Shown: in pieces, positions 53,938-63,525 of the stretch
Position numbering within the stretch: the first letter of the stretch is position 1
How the letters are laid out: every line of letters begins with the position of its first letter
Assembly (NCBI GenBank): GCA_947475415.1
Contig: CANJLH010000002.1
Coordinates: forward strand, 186,001-250,000
From: Caulobacteraceae bacterium
GTDB taxonomy: Bacteria; Pseudomonadota; Alphaproteobacteria; Caulobacterales; Caulobacteraceae
Length of the DNA stretch: 64,000 nt
Reading direction: 5' to 3'
Notes under the pieces: model-generated
Databases searched by the model: none
What the model was told of the DNA's origin: nothing
Seen by the model: only the letters and a program-made list of their open reading frames with translations
Position numbers and translations under genes: made by a program

Positions 53938-55104
53938 ATGGCTCACCCCGTCTACGCCCAGATGCCCACGACCATCTTCGAGGAGATGAGCGGCCTCGCC
54001 CGCGAGTTTGGGGCGATCAACCTGGGACAGGGTTTTCCCGACACGCCCGGACCCCTGGCGCTTCGGGCGAAGGCCGCCGATGCGGTCCTCAATGGCTACA
54101 ACCAGTATCCTCCGATGGCCGGCCTTCCGGAGCTGCGCGAAGCCGTCGCGCGCCATTATGCGCGGACCCAGGGCCTGGACCTCGACTGGCGAAGCGAGGT
54201 GACCGTCACCTCCGGCGCCACCGAGGCCCTGGCCGCCACCTTTCTCGCCCTCATCGAGCCTGGCGACGAGGTGCTGGTGTTCCAGCCCTTCTATGACGCC
54301 TATCCGCCGCTGATCCGGCGGGCGGGCGGGATTCCGAAGCTGGTGCGACTGGAGCCGCCGCACTGGCGGTTTGACAGGGCGATGCTGGAGGCCGCCATTG
54401 GCCCGCGAACGCGGATGTTGGTGCTGAACAACCCGGTGAATCCCACCGGGGTGGTGATGCCTCCGGAGGATCTTGCGCTGCTGGCGGAGGTCTGCGCCGA
54501 ACACGATCTGGTGGCGGTCTGCGACGAGGTCTGGGAGCAGGTGGTGTTCGCCCCGGCGCGCCACCAGCCGCTGCTGGCGGCGCCGGGGATGCGGGCGCGC
54601 ACGGTCAAGATCGGGTCGGCGGGCAAGATGTTCGGCCTGACCGGCTGGAAGGTTGGGTTCATTTGCGCCGCCCCGGCGCTCACGCACGCCATCGCGCGGG
54701 CGCATCAGTTCCTGACCTTCACCACCCCGCCCAACCTTCAGACGGCGGCGGCCTACGGGCTTGAGGACGCGCAGGGCTGGTTCGAGGCCATGCCCCGGGA
54801 ACTTGCCGCCTCCCGCGACCGGCTCACCGAAGCCCTGCGCCAGGAGGGATTCGCGGTCTTGCCTTCCCAGGGCACCTATTTCCTGACCATAGATCTGCCC
54901 GGCTCCGGCGTGACGATGGACGATCGGGGGTTCGCCCTGCATGCGGTCAGAGAGGCGGGGGTGGCCTCGATACCGGTCTCGTCCTTTTATGAACAAGCGC
55001 CGGTCACCACGATCCTGCGGCTTTGCTTCTCAAAGGCTGACGCGATCCTCGACGAGGGCGCGGCGCGGCTGGCCCGCGCGCGCGACCTGGCCCTTCGTCG
55101 CTGA
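53938..55104 (+). CDS. PLP-dependent aminotransferase (class I/II)
   Basis: This 388-residue fold-type I aminotransferase has VTSGATEALAATFLALIEPGDEV, NNPVNPTGVVMPPEDL, CDEVWEQVVF with the PLP-ring Asp, and KIGSAGKMFGLTGWKVGF with the Schiff-base Lys. The C-terminal small domain ends with LRLCFSK, holding the substrate-carboxylate Arg. Best fits are methionine- or kynurenine-type (YbdL-like) enzymes; specificity is unproven. It lies between the kinase gene and a convergent SDR. Confidence 0.9.
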   Translation: MAHPVYAQMPTTIFEEMSGLAREFGAINLGQGFPDTPGPLALRAKAADAVLNGYNQYPPMAGLPELREAVARHYARTQGLDLDWRSEVTVTSGATEALAATFLALIEPGDEVLVFQPFYDAYPPLIRRAGGIPKLVRLEPPHWRFDRAMLEAAIGPRTRMLVLNNPVNPTGVVMPPEDLALLAEVCAEHDLVAVCDEVWEQVVFAPARHQPLLAAPGMRARTVKIGSAGKMFGLTGWKVGFICAAPALTHAIARAHQFLTFTTPPNLQTAAAYGLEDAQGWFEAMPRELAASRDRLTEALRQEGFAVLPSQGTYFLTIDLPGSGVTMDDRGFALHAVREAGVASIPVSSFYEQAPVTTILRLCFSKADAILDEGAARLARARDLALRR

Positions 55105-55111
55105 CGTCAGC

Positions 55112-55873
55112 TCAGCCGCTGGTGACCCCGCCGTCGACGACGATCGTCTGGCCCGTTGTCCAGGCGCCCGCCCGGCTGGCCAGGTAGATCGCCGCGCCGG
55201 CGAGATCGTCCGGTTCCCCCAGGCGGCGCAGCGGGGTCGCCTCGACGCGAAGGGGCCCCATCGGCCCCTCCCAAAGGGCGCGGGCGAAATCGGTCTTCAC
55301 CAGGCCTGGCGCGATGCAATTGACCCGGATGTTGTGGGGTCCCAGTTCATGGGCCAGGTTGCGGACCAGCTGGAAGTCGGCCGCCTTGGAGACGTTGTAG
55401 GTCCCGATCTCCACCGAGGCCCGCAGGCCCCCGATGGATGAGACGATGATGATCGCCCCGTCCCGGCGCTCGGTCATTTCCGGCGCGACCATCTTCACCA
55501 GCCACAGGTTGGAGAGGATGTTGTTGTCCATGGTCTTGCGGAAAGCCTCGTCGCTGACCTCCAGCATCGGGCCGTAGTGGGGATTGGAAGCGGCGTTGCA
55601 GACCAGGATGTCGATGTGTCCGAAGGCCGCCCGGGCTTCGGCGACCAGGCGTTCCAGGTCCTCTTTCGACGAGATGCTGGCCGCCACGGCGATGGCCGCG
55701 CCTGGATGGCGCGCGTTGATGGCGGCCGCCACCTCCTGGCAGGGCGCCAGCTTCCGCGAGGAGATCACCACCTTGGCCCCGTGTTCGGCCATCCGCTCGG
55801 CGATCGCCCTGCCGATGCCCCGGGAGGATCCGGTGATCACGGCGACCTTGCCGGTCAGGTCGAACAGCTGCAT
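55112..55873 (-). CDS. SDR family oxidoreductase
   Basis: The 253-residue classical short-chain dehydrogenase has VITGSSRGIGRAIAE for NAD(P) binding, NAASNP, the catalytic Ser in VSSIGG, and YNVSKAA with the catalytic Tyr/Lys. It ends with GQTIVVDGGVTSG. The substrate is unknown. It lies convergent to the aminotransferase and divergent from the ClpP paralogue. Confidence 0.92.
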   Translation of the reverse strand: MQLFDLTGKVAVITGSSRGIGRAIAERMAEHGAKVVISSRKLAPCQEVAAAINARHPGAAIAVAASISSKEDLERLVAEARAAFGHIDILVCNAASNPHYGPMLEVSDEAFRKTMDNNILSNLWLVKMVAPEMTERRDGAIIIVSSIGGLRASVEIGTYNVSKAADFQLVRNLAHELGPHNIRVNCIAPGLVKTDFARALWEGPMGPLRVEATPLRRLGEPDDLAGAAIYLASRAGAWTTGQTIVVDGGVTSG

Positions 55874-56062
55874 CGCTCACTCCGGGTCTTGATCCGCGCC
55901 GCATGTGCCCCGCGGGCGGAACACCGGTCAAGCTCAGCGGTTCGGGAAGCGGCTGGCGAGGCCTGTTCACCAGCGGAATTCTCCCGTTCTAGGCGCGGCC
56001 CCTTGCGGCCCAGGCTGTGGCGACGCAGGTTGCGAACCGAATCGCTTCTAGGAGAATTCTAC

Positions 56063-56668
56063 ATGCAGACCGGCCGTCTGGACGAAGACGAGGACGATCA
56101 GGATCGCAAGCCCGACATGCCAATGACGGCCGGACCGGTGCAGAACGCGCTGTTCAAGGGTCGCACGGTGCTGTTGTTCGGCGAGATCGACATGCGCTTG
56201 GCCGAGCGGGTCACCGCCCAGTTGCTGGCCATGGCCGCGGAAAATGACCACGACATCCGCGTGTTCATCAACTCTCCCGGCGGCCATGTGGAGAGTGGCG
56301 ACACCCTGCACGACGTGATCCGCTTCTGCGGGCCGAAAGTGAAGGTGATCGGCACCGGCTGGGTGGCCAGCGCCGGCGCCCACATCTTCCTGGGCGCGGC
56401 CAAAGAAAACCGGCTTTGCCTGCCGAACACCCGCTTCCTGCTGCACCAGCCGGCCGGCGGCGTGCGCGGCCAGGCCTCGGACATCAAGATCGAGGCCGAG
56501 GAGATGGTGAAGATGCGCGAGCGGGTGAACCGGATGATCGCCGCCGAAACCGGCCAGACCTACGAAAAGGTCGTCAAGGACACCCAGCGAAACTTCTGGA
56601 TGAGCGCGGCCGAAGCCAAGGACTATGGCGTGGTCGGGCGGATCATCCAGACCACCGACCAGGTCTGA
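56063..56668 (+). CDS. ClpP-like serine protease (paralogue)
   Basis: This 201-residue protein keeps the ClpP fold and triad: Ser103 in WVASAGAHIF, His128 in RFLLHQPAGG and Asp173 in KDTQRNFWMS. Compared with canonical ClpP it has an acidic N-terminus (DEDEDDQDR) and FINSPGGHVESGD. It is not next to clpX or tig, so it is probably a second, specialised ClpP; partner ATPase is unknown. AGGAG eight bases before the ATG sets the start; longer frames upstream are spurious. Confidence 0.88.
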   Translation: MQTGRLDEDEDDQDRKPDMPMTAGPVQNALFKGRTVLLFGEIDMRLAERVTAQLLAMAAENDHDIRVFINSPGGHVESGDTLHDVIRFCGPKVKVIGTGWVASAGAHIFLGAAKENRLCLPNTRFLLHQPAGGVRGQASDIKIEAEEMVKMRERVNRMIAAETGQTYEKVVKDTQRNFWMSAAEAKDYGVVGRIIQTTDQV

Positions 56669-56687
56669 TCGCGCGGGGCGCGCGGAC

Positions 56688-57758
56688 GTGAGTGAGGGCG
56701 CTGTCAGGTTCGGCGAGGGCTTCTTGCGCGACACCTGGTATTTCGCCGCGCTCTCCGGCGACCTGAAGCCTGGCCAGCTGGCGCGTCATGAACTGCTCGG
56801 CGAGCCGGTGCTGCTCGGGCGCACGAAGGCCGGCGTGCTCATCGCCCTGCATGACGTCTGCCCGCATCGCGCGGCGCCGCTGTCGGCCGGGCGGTTCGTC
56901 CGAGAAGCCGACGGCCGCGAGAGCGTCGAGTGCCCTTACCACGGTTGGCGATTCGGGGCCGACGGCGCCTGCGCGGCGATACCATCGCTGGTGGAGGGCC
57001 AGGCGATGGAGATCGGCCGCATCGGCGTACGGCGCTACCCTGTCGCCGAAAGCCAGGGGTTGGTGTTCGTCTGGATGGCGACACGCAACGGCGGGGAGCC
57101 CGATGGGCCGCCGCCCACCTTCGAAGGCGTCGTGGGCGCGAGGCCGGGGCTGGTCGACCGCATGGTGTTCGACGCCCATGTCGACCATGCGGTGGTGGGG
57201 CTGATGGATCCCGCCCACGGACCCTACGTGCACCAACAGTGGTGGTGGCGCACTAGGGCCAGCCAGCACGAAAAGGCCAAGCGCTTCGAACCGCGCGAGG
57301 CGGGGTTCGCCATGGCGCGCCACGCCCCTTCCAGCAACAGCCGCGCCTACGGGCTCCTGGGCGGCGCGCCGGCGACCGAGATCAGCTTTCGGCTGCCGGG
57401 CCTGCGCTGGGAGCATGTGACAACTGGCCGGTGGGGGCTGTTGACCCTGACCTGCCTGACGCCGCAGAGCCCGACGCGGACCCGAATCACCCAGATCACA
57501 TGGTCCGACCACCCGGCGTTCGGGGTCCTCAAGCCCTTCATCGCCGCCGGCGCGCGGGCCTTCCTGCGCCAGGATGCGGCGATGGTGACCCTGCAGAATC
57601 AGGGCCTGCGCTACGATCCGACTCTGTTGTGGATCGACGACGCTGACCGGCAGGCCAAATGGTACCTGGCCCTGAAGCGGGAATGGGCCGCCAGCCGCGC
57701 CGAAGGGCGGGCCTTCGTCAATCCCGTGGAACCGGCGACACTGCGCTGGCGAAGCTGA
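56688..57758 (+). CDS. Rieske 2Fe-2S aromatic-ring-type oxygenase
   Basis: The 356-residue protein has a Rieske cluster site with CPHRAAPLS and CPYHGWRF, as in VanA-type (demethylase) oxygenases, and a C-terminal catalytic domain. FDAHVDHAVVGLMDPAHGPYVHQ provides possible mononuclear iron ligands. The start is set to GTG 56688, giving MSEGAVRFGEGFLRDTWYFAAL. No reductase or ferredoxin gene is adjacent. Substrate is unknown. Confidence 0.88.
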   Translation: MSEGAVRFGEGFLRDTWYFAALSGDLKPGQLARHELLGEPVLLGRTKAGVLIALHDVCPHRAAPLSAGRFVREADGRESVECPYHGWRFGADGACAAIPSLVEGQAMEIGRIGVRRYPVAESQGLVFVWMATRNGGEPDGPPPTFEGVVGARPGLVDRMVFDAHVDHAVVGLMDPAHGPYVHQQWWWRTRASQHEKAKRFEPREAGFAMARHAPSSNSRAYGLLGGAPATEISFRLPGLRWEHVTTGRWGLLTLTCLTPQSPTRTRITQITWSDHPAFGVLKPFIAAGARAFLRQDAAMVTLQNQGLRYDPTLLWIDDADRQAKWYLALKREWAASRAEGRAFVNPVEPATLRWRS

Positions 57759-57800
57759 ACGTTGTTGCGCCCGCGCCCATGGGCCGATTAGGTTTGAACC

Positions 57801-58589
57801 ATGGCCAGTTTCACCACCGACGGCGTCTCAATCGCCTATGACGACATCCAGCCTCCGGGCTGGAACACCGCAATCATCCTGATCCACGGCTTCGCTTCCA
57901 ATCGCAATGAGGGCTGGAAGCGCACCGGGTGGTATCAGGCCATGGAGCGCCGGCGCATCCGCTGCATCGCCCTGGACCAGCGCGGGCACGGCGAGAGCGA
58001 GAAGCTCTATGACCCGGCGCTCTACACCCGCGAAAACATGGCCCGCGACGTCCTGGCGCTGATGGACCATCTGGATCTGGGCTATGCGGATCTGTTCGGC
58101 TTCTCCATGGGCACCCGCACCGCCCTGCAGGCGGCCATGGACGCCCCAGACCGGGTCGGCAACCTCATCCTGGGCGGTGTCGGCGGCAAGATGCTGGAGG
58201 GCCGCCAGGCCTCATCAGCATCGACCATGACCATGGCCGAGGCGATGCTGGCCCCCGACGCGGACTCGATCACCGATCCGATGATGCAGAGCTTTCGTCA
58301 CTTCGCCACCGAACAGGGGGAGGACCTGAAGGCTCTGGCCGCCTGCAGCCAGTCCCCGAACACGCCCCTCGACCGCGACGCCATGGCCGGGCTTGCAATG
58401 CCGCTGCTGGTGATCGCCGGGGCCCATGACGAACTGGCCGGCGACCCCCAGGACCTGGCCTACGCGTTCGCCAACGGGCGGGCGGTCACGATCCCCGGAT
58501 GCGACCACTTCTCGGTGATTCCCCACGGGATGATGAAGGCCGCTGTGTTCGATTTCCTTGACGGGTCCATGGACTTCGAGATGCGTTGA
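57801..58589 (+). CDS. alpha/beta hydrolase
   Basis: This 262-residue hydrolase has HGFASNRNEG (oxyanion), the nucleophile elbow GFSMGTRTAL, an acid in VIAGAHDELAG and His in PGCDHFSVIP. It resembles lactone/ester hydrolases or haloperoxidases of the non-heme type. It lacks a signal peptide. It lies downstream of the Rieske oxygenase in the same direction (42-base gap), possibly acting on its product. Confidence 0.85.
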   Translation: MASFTTDGVSIAYDDIQPPGWNTAIILIHGFASNRNEGWKRTGWYQAMERRRIRCIALDQRGHGESEKLYDPALYTRENMARDVLALMDHLDLGYADLFGFSMGTRTALQAAMDAPDRVGNLILGGVGGKMLEGRQASSASTMTMAEAMLAPDADSITDPMMQSFRHFATEQGEDLKALAACSQSPNTPLDRDAMAGLAMPLLVIAGAHDELAGDPQDLAYAFANGRAVTIPGCDHFSVIPHGMMKAAVFDFLDGSMDFEMR

Positions 58590-58598
58590 GCCTGCGGC

Positions 58599-59300
58599 TC
58601 ATCCCAACCGGACAACCGGCGCCGCAACGGAGCGAATGACCAGGTCGATGTGCTGATCCATCTCGGCGCGCAATGCGTCCAGATCGGCGCCCGGTGCGGC
58701 GGCGAGGCGGTAGGTCCAGAAAAACGCCGCGATCAGCAACTCGACCACCGAGCTGAGGTTGGAGGCGGCGTCAACCTCGCCGCGCGCCTGGCCGTCCATA
58801 AGGCAAGTGCGCAGGATCGCCCGAAACGGGCCGCTGCGCCCGAACGCCGCCAGGGCCTCCGGACGCTGCTGGCTGTAGACGGCTGATATGTAGGCGAAGA
58901 ACAGGGGCGCATTCCCTGAGAACGCGCCGAAATGTATCGTGAAGAGTGAACGCAGGCGATCCGCCGTCGACCCGCGCAGGCCCGGGGCCAAGCGGCCAAG
59001 CTCCTGGTAAAAGGCATGCACCTGCTCGCCCATGATCTGTTCAAGGATCTCGGACTTGCTCTCATAGGTGGTGAAGACGCTGCCCACCGAGACTCCGGCC
59101 TCGGTGGCGATGGCGCGCACGGTGGTCGCCTCATATCCCACCGATTCGAACAGGCGCCGCGCCGCCTCCAGGACCCGGTTGCTTGTCGCTTCCTTTTGCC
59201 GTCTTCGCGCGGTCAAGCACGCCCCCTGGTCGACCCGACCTATAGTGTCTGGGAACGATGTTACGCCAAATCGTCCCAGGGCGAAGTCGCGTCGAGGCAT
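58599..59300 (-). CDS. TetR family transcriptional regulator
   Basis: The protein has an N-terminal TetR helix-turn-helix: NRVLEAARRLFESVGYEATTVRAIATEAGVSVGSVFTTYESKSEILEQIM. The C-terminal ligand domain is variable. The ATG at 59300 gives 233 residues with an N-extension; a TTG at 59216 preceded by GGGGG five bases upstream gives the more typical length of 205. It is downstream of another TetR gene by 27 bases in the same direction. Ligand unknown. Confidence 0.88.
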   Translation of the reverse strand: MPRRDFALGRFGVTSFPDTIGRVDQGACLTARRRQKEATSNRVLEAARRLFESVGYEATTVRAIATEAGVSVGSVFTTYESKSEILEQIMGEQVHAFYQELGRLAPGLRGSTADRLRSLFTIHFGAFSGNAPLFFAYISAVYSQQRPEALAAFGRSGPFRAILRTCLMDGQARGEVDAASNLSSVVELLIAAFFWTYRLAAAPGADLDALRAEMDQHIDLVIRSVAAPVVRLG

Positions 59301-59327
59301 GTGCGGCGCATCGCCGCAATCCGCGAT

Positions 59328-60068
59328 TCAGCGCGCGCGCGCGCCCGCCAGAATAACGTGAATCTGCGCCCGGGATTTTTCATCCAGCGCCGCCGGGCTG
59401 AGCCCTTCGAAGATCGCCAGCGGGTAGTTGGCGAGATAGGTCTGGTACAGCATTTCCGCGCGCAGCTTCAGATCACTTCCAGCGTCGAGCTCTCCCCGCG
59501 CCGCGCCGGCCTCCAGATGCTCGACGATCAGGGCGATGATCGCCTGGATCGCCGGCGCATTTCGAAGCACCGGACCCTCATGCGGCGTCCAGGAGACGCT
59601 GAACGCGGCCCGGGCCAGGGGCAGCTGACCGGCGTAGAAATCATAGCCGGCCCGGAAAAACGCGAAAATCGCATCCTCGACAGCGTGCGCCCTCGCCATG
59701 GCCGAGCGCATGGCCGTCAGCTGTACTTCCAGGTCGGCGATCATGATTTCGCGGAAGAGGTCGGACTTGTCGTTGAAATTCGCGAACACGGCGCCGGTGG
59801 ACATGCCGGCGGCGGCGGCGATATCGCGTATGGTGGCGCCCTCGTAGCCGGCCTCACTGAACAGCTGCCGCGCCGCGGCGAGCACGCGTTCCCGCGTCTG
59901 CTGCTTGGCGATGGCCCGCCGTGTGGGCGACTTTCTGTCCGGGCCGTTGGCGCGACGCGGCTGGTTCGCGGTCCCGGGCGCGATTCGGGTCAGCTCGACA
60001 ATCCGTGCGCGCTTTTGTCGGTTTTCGGTCACTCTAAATTCACAGCCCCGCAGATCATCCAGCGGCAA
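59328..60068 (-). CDS. TetR family transcriptional regulator
   Basis: This 246-residue protein has the TetR helix-turn-helix RERVLAAARQLFSEAGYEGATIRDIAAAAGMSTGAVFANFNDKSDLFREIM. The N-terminal 55 residues are basic and extended, so the true start may be internal. The ligand domain is unknown. Two TetR genes in tandem are unusual; one may regulate the other, or they are diverged duplicates (the HTH segments resemble each other). Confidence 0.88.
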   Translation of the reverse strand: MPLDDLRGCEFRVTENRQKRARIVELTRIAPGTANQPRRANGPDRKSPTRRAIAKQQTRERVLAAARQLFSEAGYEGATIRDIAAAAGMSTGAVFANFNDKSDLFREIMIADLEVQLTAMRSAMARAHAVEDAIFAFFRAGYDFYAGQLPLARAAFSVSWTPHEGPVLRNAPAIQAIIALIVEHLEAGAARGELDAGSDLKLRAEMLYQTYLANYPLAIFEGLSPAALDEKSRAQIHVILAGARAR

Positions 60069-60482
60069 CCCACCCAGACTTGGTGTGTTTCGCCCTCATC
60101 GGCCCAAGTACCGATCGATTGAACGATCCAGGCCGCGCCCCACCCGTGTTCACAGCGTCAATATAATCCCGAGCAACTGAACTTCTAGTGGCAATTCGGA
60201 TTGAACATGATCATCGCCTGGAACCAGGGTGGCGGACGAGGTTTCCACATTCACCTCAAAGCCACGAAACCACGCGCAACTTTCCGCTCACATCAGAACT
60301 TTTTGAGCGATTTTCGACACTTCGTCAGGCCGGTTGCGCCGAAATCACGCCAATGAACGCGCTCGTCGAAAATCGCGAATCGCGAACCTGACCGGTGATT
60401 ACCTATCACGCAGACCCGCCGGCTGACAAACACCGCCAACGGACAATGGCGTGCGCGGTCCGCAGGCCCTAGACTGGCGGGC
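60069..60482. other. gene-free stretch of about 410 bases
   Basis: A low-GC region lacking convincing genes on either strand. It must contain promoters for the TetR operon (minus) and the twin-TM gene (plus). No strong terminator was recognised. Confidence 0.4.
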
Positions 60483-60683
60483 ATGGATCGGTTGTTCCAA
60501 TTCCTTATCCCGGCGTCCCTGGTGACGGTCGCCGCAGTGCTCGCGCTGGGCATCTACGCCCTGTTCCGGGGCGGCGATTTCGGACGCTCCTATTCCAACA
60601 AATTGATGCGGCTGCGGGTGTTGGCCCAGGCGATCGCGGTGGCGGTGCTGATGGCCGCGGTCTGGTGGAGGCGGCAGAGCTGA
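60483..60683 (+). CDS. twin transmembrane small protein
   Basis: The 66-residue protein has two hydrophobic helices (~8-27 and ~45-62) joined by a polar loop FRGGDFGRSYSNKLMRLRVLAQA, the pattern of alphaproteobacterial twin-TM/HIG1-like proteins, thought to relate to respiratory-complex assembly. It lies one base before the adenosyltransferase gene, so both are co-transcribed. Confidence 0.85.
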   Translation: MDRLFQFLIPASLVTVAAVLALGIYALFRGGDFGRSYSNKLMRLRVLAQAIAVAVLMAAVWWRRQS

Positions 60684-60684
60684 G

Positions 60685-61260
60685 ATGGTCGTCCTGAATC
60701 GCATCTACACCCGCACCGGCGACAACGGGACCACCCGCCTGGCGACCGGGGAGGCGGTGAGCAAGGCCAGTGGACGGGTCGAGGCCTATGGCGCGGTGGA
60801 CGAAACCAACGCCTGTGTGGGTCTGGCGCGGGTCCACACCGCGGGCGACCCGGATTTCGACGCGATGCTGGCGCGTATCCAGAATGAGCTGTTCGATCTG
60901 GGCGCGGATCTGGCGGCCCCCGCGAAGGCGGATGAGGCGGCGGGTTCGGTGCTGCGGATTCTGGATTCGCAGGTCGCGCGCCTTGAGCAGGAAATCGATC
61001 TGCTGAACGACGGCCTGCCGCCGCTGCAGTCCTTCATCCTGCCCGGTGGGACGCCCGCCGCTGCGGCCCTGCATCTGGCGCGAACGGTCGCCCGGCGCGC
61101 GGAGCGGGTGCTGGTGGCGGCCGCGGAGTCCGGAGAGTCATTCAGCGGCCCGGCGATGCGCTACCTGAACCGCCTCTCAGACTTCCTGTTCGTGGCGGCC
61201 CGGCACGCCAATGATCGCGGCGCCAGCGAGGTGTTCTGGAAATCCGGCGCCACGCGATAG
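60685..61260 (+). CDS. PduO-type cob(I)alamin adenosyltransferase
   Basis: This 191-residue enzyme adenosylates cob(I)alamin from ATP. PduO-type marks: RIYTRTGDNGTTRLATGEAV at the start, GAVDETNACVGLA, and YLNRLSDFLFVAARHAND near the end, which includes the base-binding and substrate-binding residues. It would supply coenzyme B12. It follows the twin-TM gene with one base between. The CobA/CobO class is unrelated in fold. Confidence 0.93.
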   Translation: MVVLNRIYTRTGDNGTTRLATGEAVSKASGRVEAYGAVDETNACVGLARVHTAGDPDFDAMLARIQNELFDLGADLAAPAKADEAAGSVLRILDSQVARLEQEIDLLNDGLPPLQSFILPGGTPAAAALHLARTVARRAERVLVAAAESGESFSGPAMRYLNRLSDFLFVAARHANDRGASEVFWKSGATR

Positions 61261-61273
61261 GCGCGGTGAAATC

Positions 61274-61534
61274 CTAAGGCTTGACCGCAGCCCGGCCGAT
61301 GGCCTTGCGCGCCGCGGCTTCGGCGGCCTTGTCGTCAAGGGTGCGGCCCGTGATGTCGGATATCAGCACCGGCTTTGCGCAGACCCGGGTGTCGGGATCC
61401 CACCAGCCGCGGCGTTCGACCTCACATTCATGGATGGGTCGTCGCCAGCCGAATTCATAAATGAACATGCCGGCGCTCGCGATGGCGAACACAGCCAGGA
61501 AGATCAGCTTGAACCGGTCGATCATGCGGTACAT
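61274..61534 (-). CDS. membrane-anchored hypothetical protein
   Basis: An 86-residue protein starts MYRMIDRFKLIFLAVFAIASAGMFIYEFGWRRPIHECE. One N-terminal helix anchors it; the outer part has CE...WWDPDTRVC, a possible disulfide pair, and a basic C-terminus. The start at 61534 is preferred over a longer frame from 61612, which overlaps the start region of etfB-like DNA. The family was not identified, although it looks conserved in composition. Confidence 0.6.
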   Translation of the reverse strand: MYRMIDRFKLIFLAVFAIASAGMFIYEFGWRRPIHECEVERRGWWDPDTRVCAKPVLISDITGRTLDDKAAEAAARKAIGRAAVKP

Positions 61535-61680
61535 GCCGGCGGCTACTAGCCCAAGCTTATCGCTAGCGCCAGCCAGCGCCGATGAACGCTTTGCGCGCGC
61601 GCACCCTTGCATTGCGCGCCGGAATCGTTATTGCCCCCACGATTCAAAATCCCATTTCCGATCAGAGGCGCAAGCGACCC

Positions 61681-62430
61681 ATGAAAGTGTTGGTCCCGGT
61701 CAAACGGGTGATCGATTATAACGTGAAGGCTCGGGTGAAGTCCGACCAGTCCGGCGTCGACCTCGCCAATGTGAAGATGTCGATGAATCCCTTTTGCGAA
61801 ATCGCGGTCGAGGAAGCGGTGCGCATGAAGGAAAAGGGCGTCGTCAGCGAGATCGTCGCCGTCTCCATCGGACCGATCCAGGCCCAGGAAACCCTGCGCA
61901 CGGCGCTGGCCATGGGCGCGGACCGGGCGATCCTGCTGCAGACTGACCAGGACCTTGAGCCGCTTGCGGTCGCCAAGGCGCTGGCCGCGGTGGCGAACGA
62001 GGAGAAGCCGGACCTGATCGTCATGGGCAAACAGGCCATCGACGGTGACAACAACGCCACCGGTCAGATGCTCTCCACCCTGCTGGGCTGGCCCCAGGCG
62101 ACCTTTGCGTCGGCGATCGAAGTGTCTGGCGGCAAGGTCAAGGTCACCCGCGAAGTGGACGGAGGCCTACAGAACCTGGAGCTCGACCTCCCGGCCGTGA
62201 TCACAGCCGACCTGCGCCTGAACGAGCCGCGCTACGCCAGCCTGCCCAACATCATGAAGGCCAAGAAGAAGCCCCTGGACATCAAGGAAGCCGCCTCGCT
62301 CGGCGTCGACCTGGCGCCGCGGCTGAAGGTCCTGAAGGTGGCCGAGCCGGCCAAGCGGTCCGGCGGGGCGAAGGTGGAAAATGCGGCCGAACTGGTCGCC
62401 AAGCTCAAGACAGAAGCGGGGATTTTCTGA
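61681..62430 (+). CDS. etfB: electron transfer flavoprotein subunit beta
   Basis: EtfB pairs with EtfA to carry electrons from acyl-CoA dehydrogenases to ETF-ubiquinone oxidoreductase. The 249-residue protein starts [30 protein letters not shown] and [27 protein letters not shown] bind AMP, and the C-terminal tail ends near KTEAGIF. The ATG overlaps etfA by one base at the stop (TGATG). It is complete. Confidence 0.96.
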   Translation: MKVLVPVKRVIDYNVKARVKSDQSGVDLANVKMSMNPFCEIAVEEAVRMKEKGVVSEIVAVSIGPIQAQETLRTALAMGADRAILLQTDQDLEPLAVAKALAAVANEEKPDLIVMGKQAIDGDNNATGQMLSTLLGWPQATFASAIEVSGGKVKVTREVDGGLQNLELDLPAVITADLRLNEPRYASLPNIMKAKKKPLDIKEAASLGVDLAPRLKVLKVAEPAKRSGGAKVENAAELVAKLKTEAGIF

Positions 62431-63374
62431 TGGCCGTTCTCGTCATCGCCGACCATGACAACGCGTCGCTGAAGGATTCGACGCAAAAGACGGTCACCGC
62501 CGCCCTGCAGATCTCCTCCGACGTCGATATCCTCGTCGCCGGCCAGGGCGCCAAAGCCGTCGCCGACGCCGCCGCGAAGATCACCGGCGTGCGCAAGGTG
62601 CTGCTGGCCGAGAGTGACGCCCTGGGCCAGGGCGTGGCCGAGGCGGTGGAGGCCTGCGTGGTGCCGCTGATGGGCGGCTACGATGCGGTGCTGATCCCCG
62701 CCACCTCCCAGGGCAAGAACTTCAGTCCGCGCATCGCCGCCAGGCTGGATGTGGCCCAGATCTCCGAGATCGTCGAGGTGGTGGACGCCGCGACCTTCGT
62801 GCGGCCGATCTATGCCGGCAACGCCATGGAGACAGTGCAGTCGGCTGACGCCAAGAAGGTGCTGACCGTCCGCGCCACCGCCTTCAAGGCCGCGGCGGAC
62901 GGCGGTTCGGCCGCGGTGGAGACCATCGGCGCCGGCGACGGCGCGGCCAAGACCCGCTTCCTAGACCAGAAGCTGGTCAAGTCCGCCCGGCCCGATCTGA
63001 CCGCCGCCAGGATCGTCGTGTCCGGCGGCCGCGCCATGGGCTCGGCCGAGGAGTTCCAGCGGGTGATCGAGCCCCTGGCTGACAAACTTGGCGCCGCCGT
63101 CGGCGCCAGCCGAGCGGCCGTGGACGCCGGCTACGCCCCCAACGACTACCAGGTCGGCCAGACCGGCAAGGTGGTGGCGCCGGAGTTGTACGTGGCGATC
63201 GGCATTTCCGGCGCGATCCAGCACCTGGCCGGGATGAAGGACTCCAAGTACATCGTGGCTATCAACAAGGACGCCGATGCGCCGATCTTCCAGGTCGCCG
63301 ATTATGGCCTGGTGAGCGACTACAAGGTCGCCGTGCCGGAATTGATGGACGCGCTAACCGCCGCCGGGCTCTGA
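62430..63374 (+). CDS. etfA: electron transfer flavoprotein subunit alpha
   Basis: The 314-residue alpha subunit binds FAD in its C-terminal half: [38 protein letters not shown] and [55 protein letters not shown] are diagnostic. It is co-translated with etfB (overlap TGATG). Downstream is the 3-hydroxybutyryl-CoA dehydrogenase gene, an arrangement typical of alphaproteobacterial beta-oxidation loci. Confidence 0.97.
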   Translation: MAVLVIADHDNASLKDSTQKTVTAALQISSDVDILVAGQGAKAVADAAAKITGVRKVLLAESDALGQGVAEAVEACVVPLMGGYDAVLIPATSQGKNFSPRIAARLDVAQISEIVEVVDAATFVRPIYAGNAMETVQSADAKKVLTVRATAFKAAADGGSAAVETIGAGDGAAKTRFLDQKLVKSARPDLTAARIVVSGGRAMGSAEEFQRVIEPLADKLGAAVGASRAAVDAGYAPNDYQVGQTGKVVAPELYVAIGISGAIQHLAGMKDSKYIVAINKDADAPIFQVADYGLVSDYKVAVPELMDALTAAGL

Positions 63375-63525
63375 TCTAGAACTCGACGACGCCGAATCGC
63401 TATCGAGCCGGGGCGGTCCACAGGGTCGCCCCGTGTTCGTTGCAGTGCGACAAGGCGGCGCGGCGTTGGGGCCGTGAACTCCGGATAACTTGCTAAAAAC
63501 TCATAGGTGGCAGCGACAAAATCGC

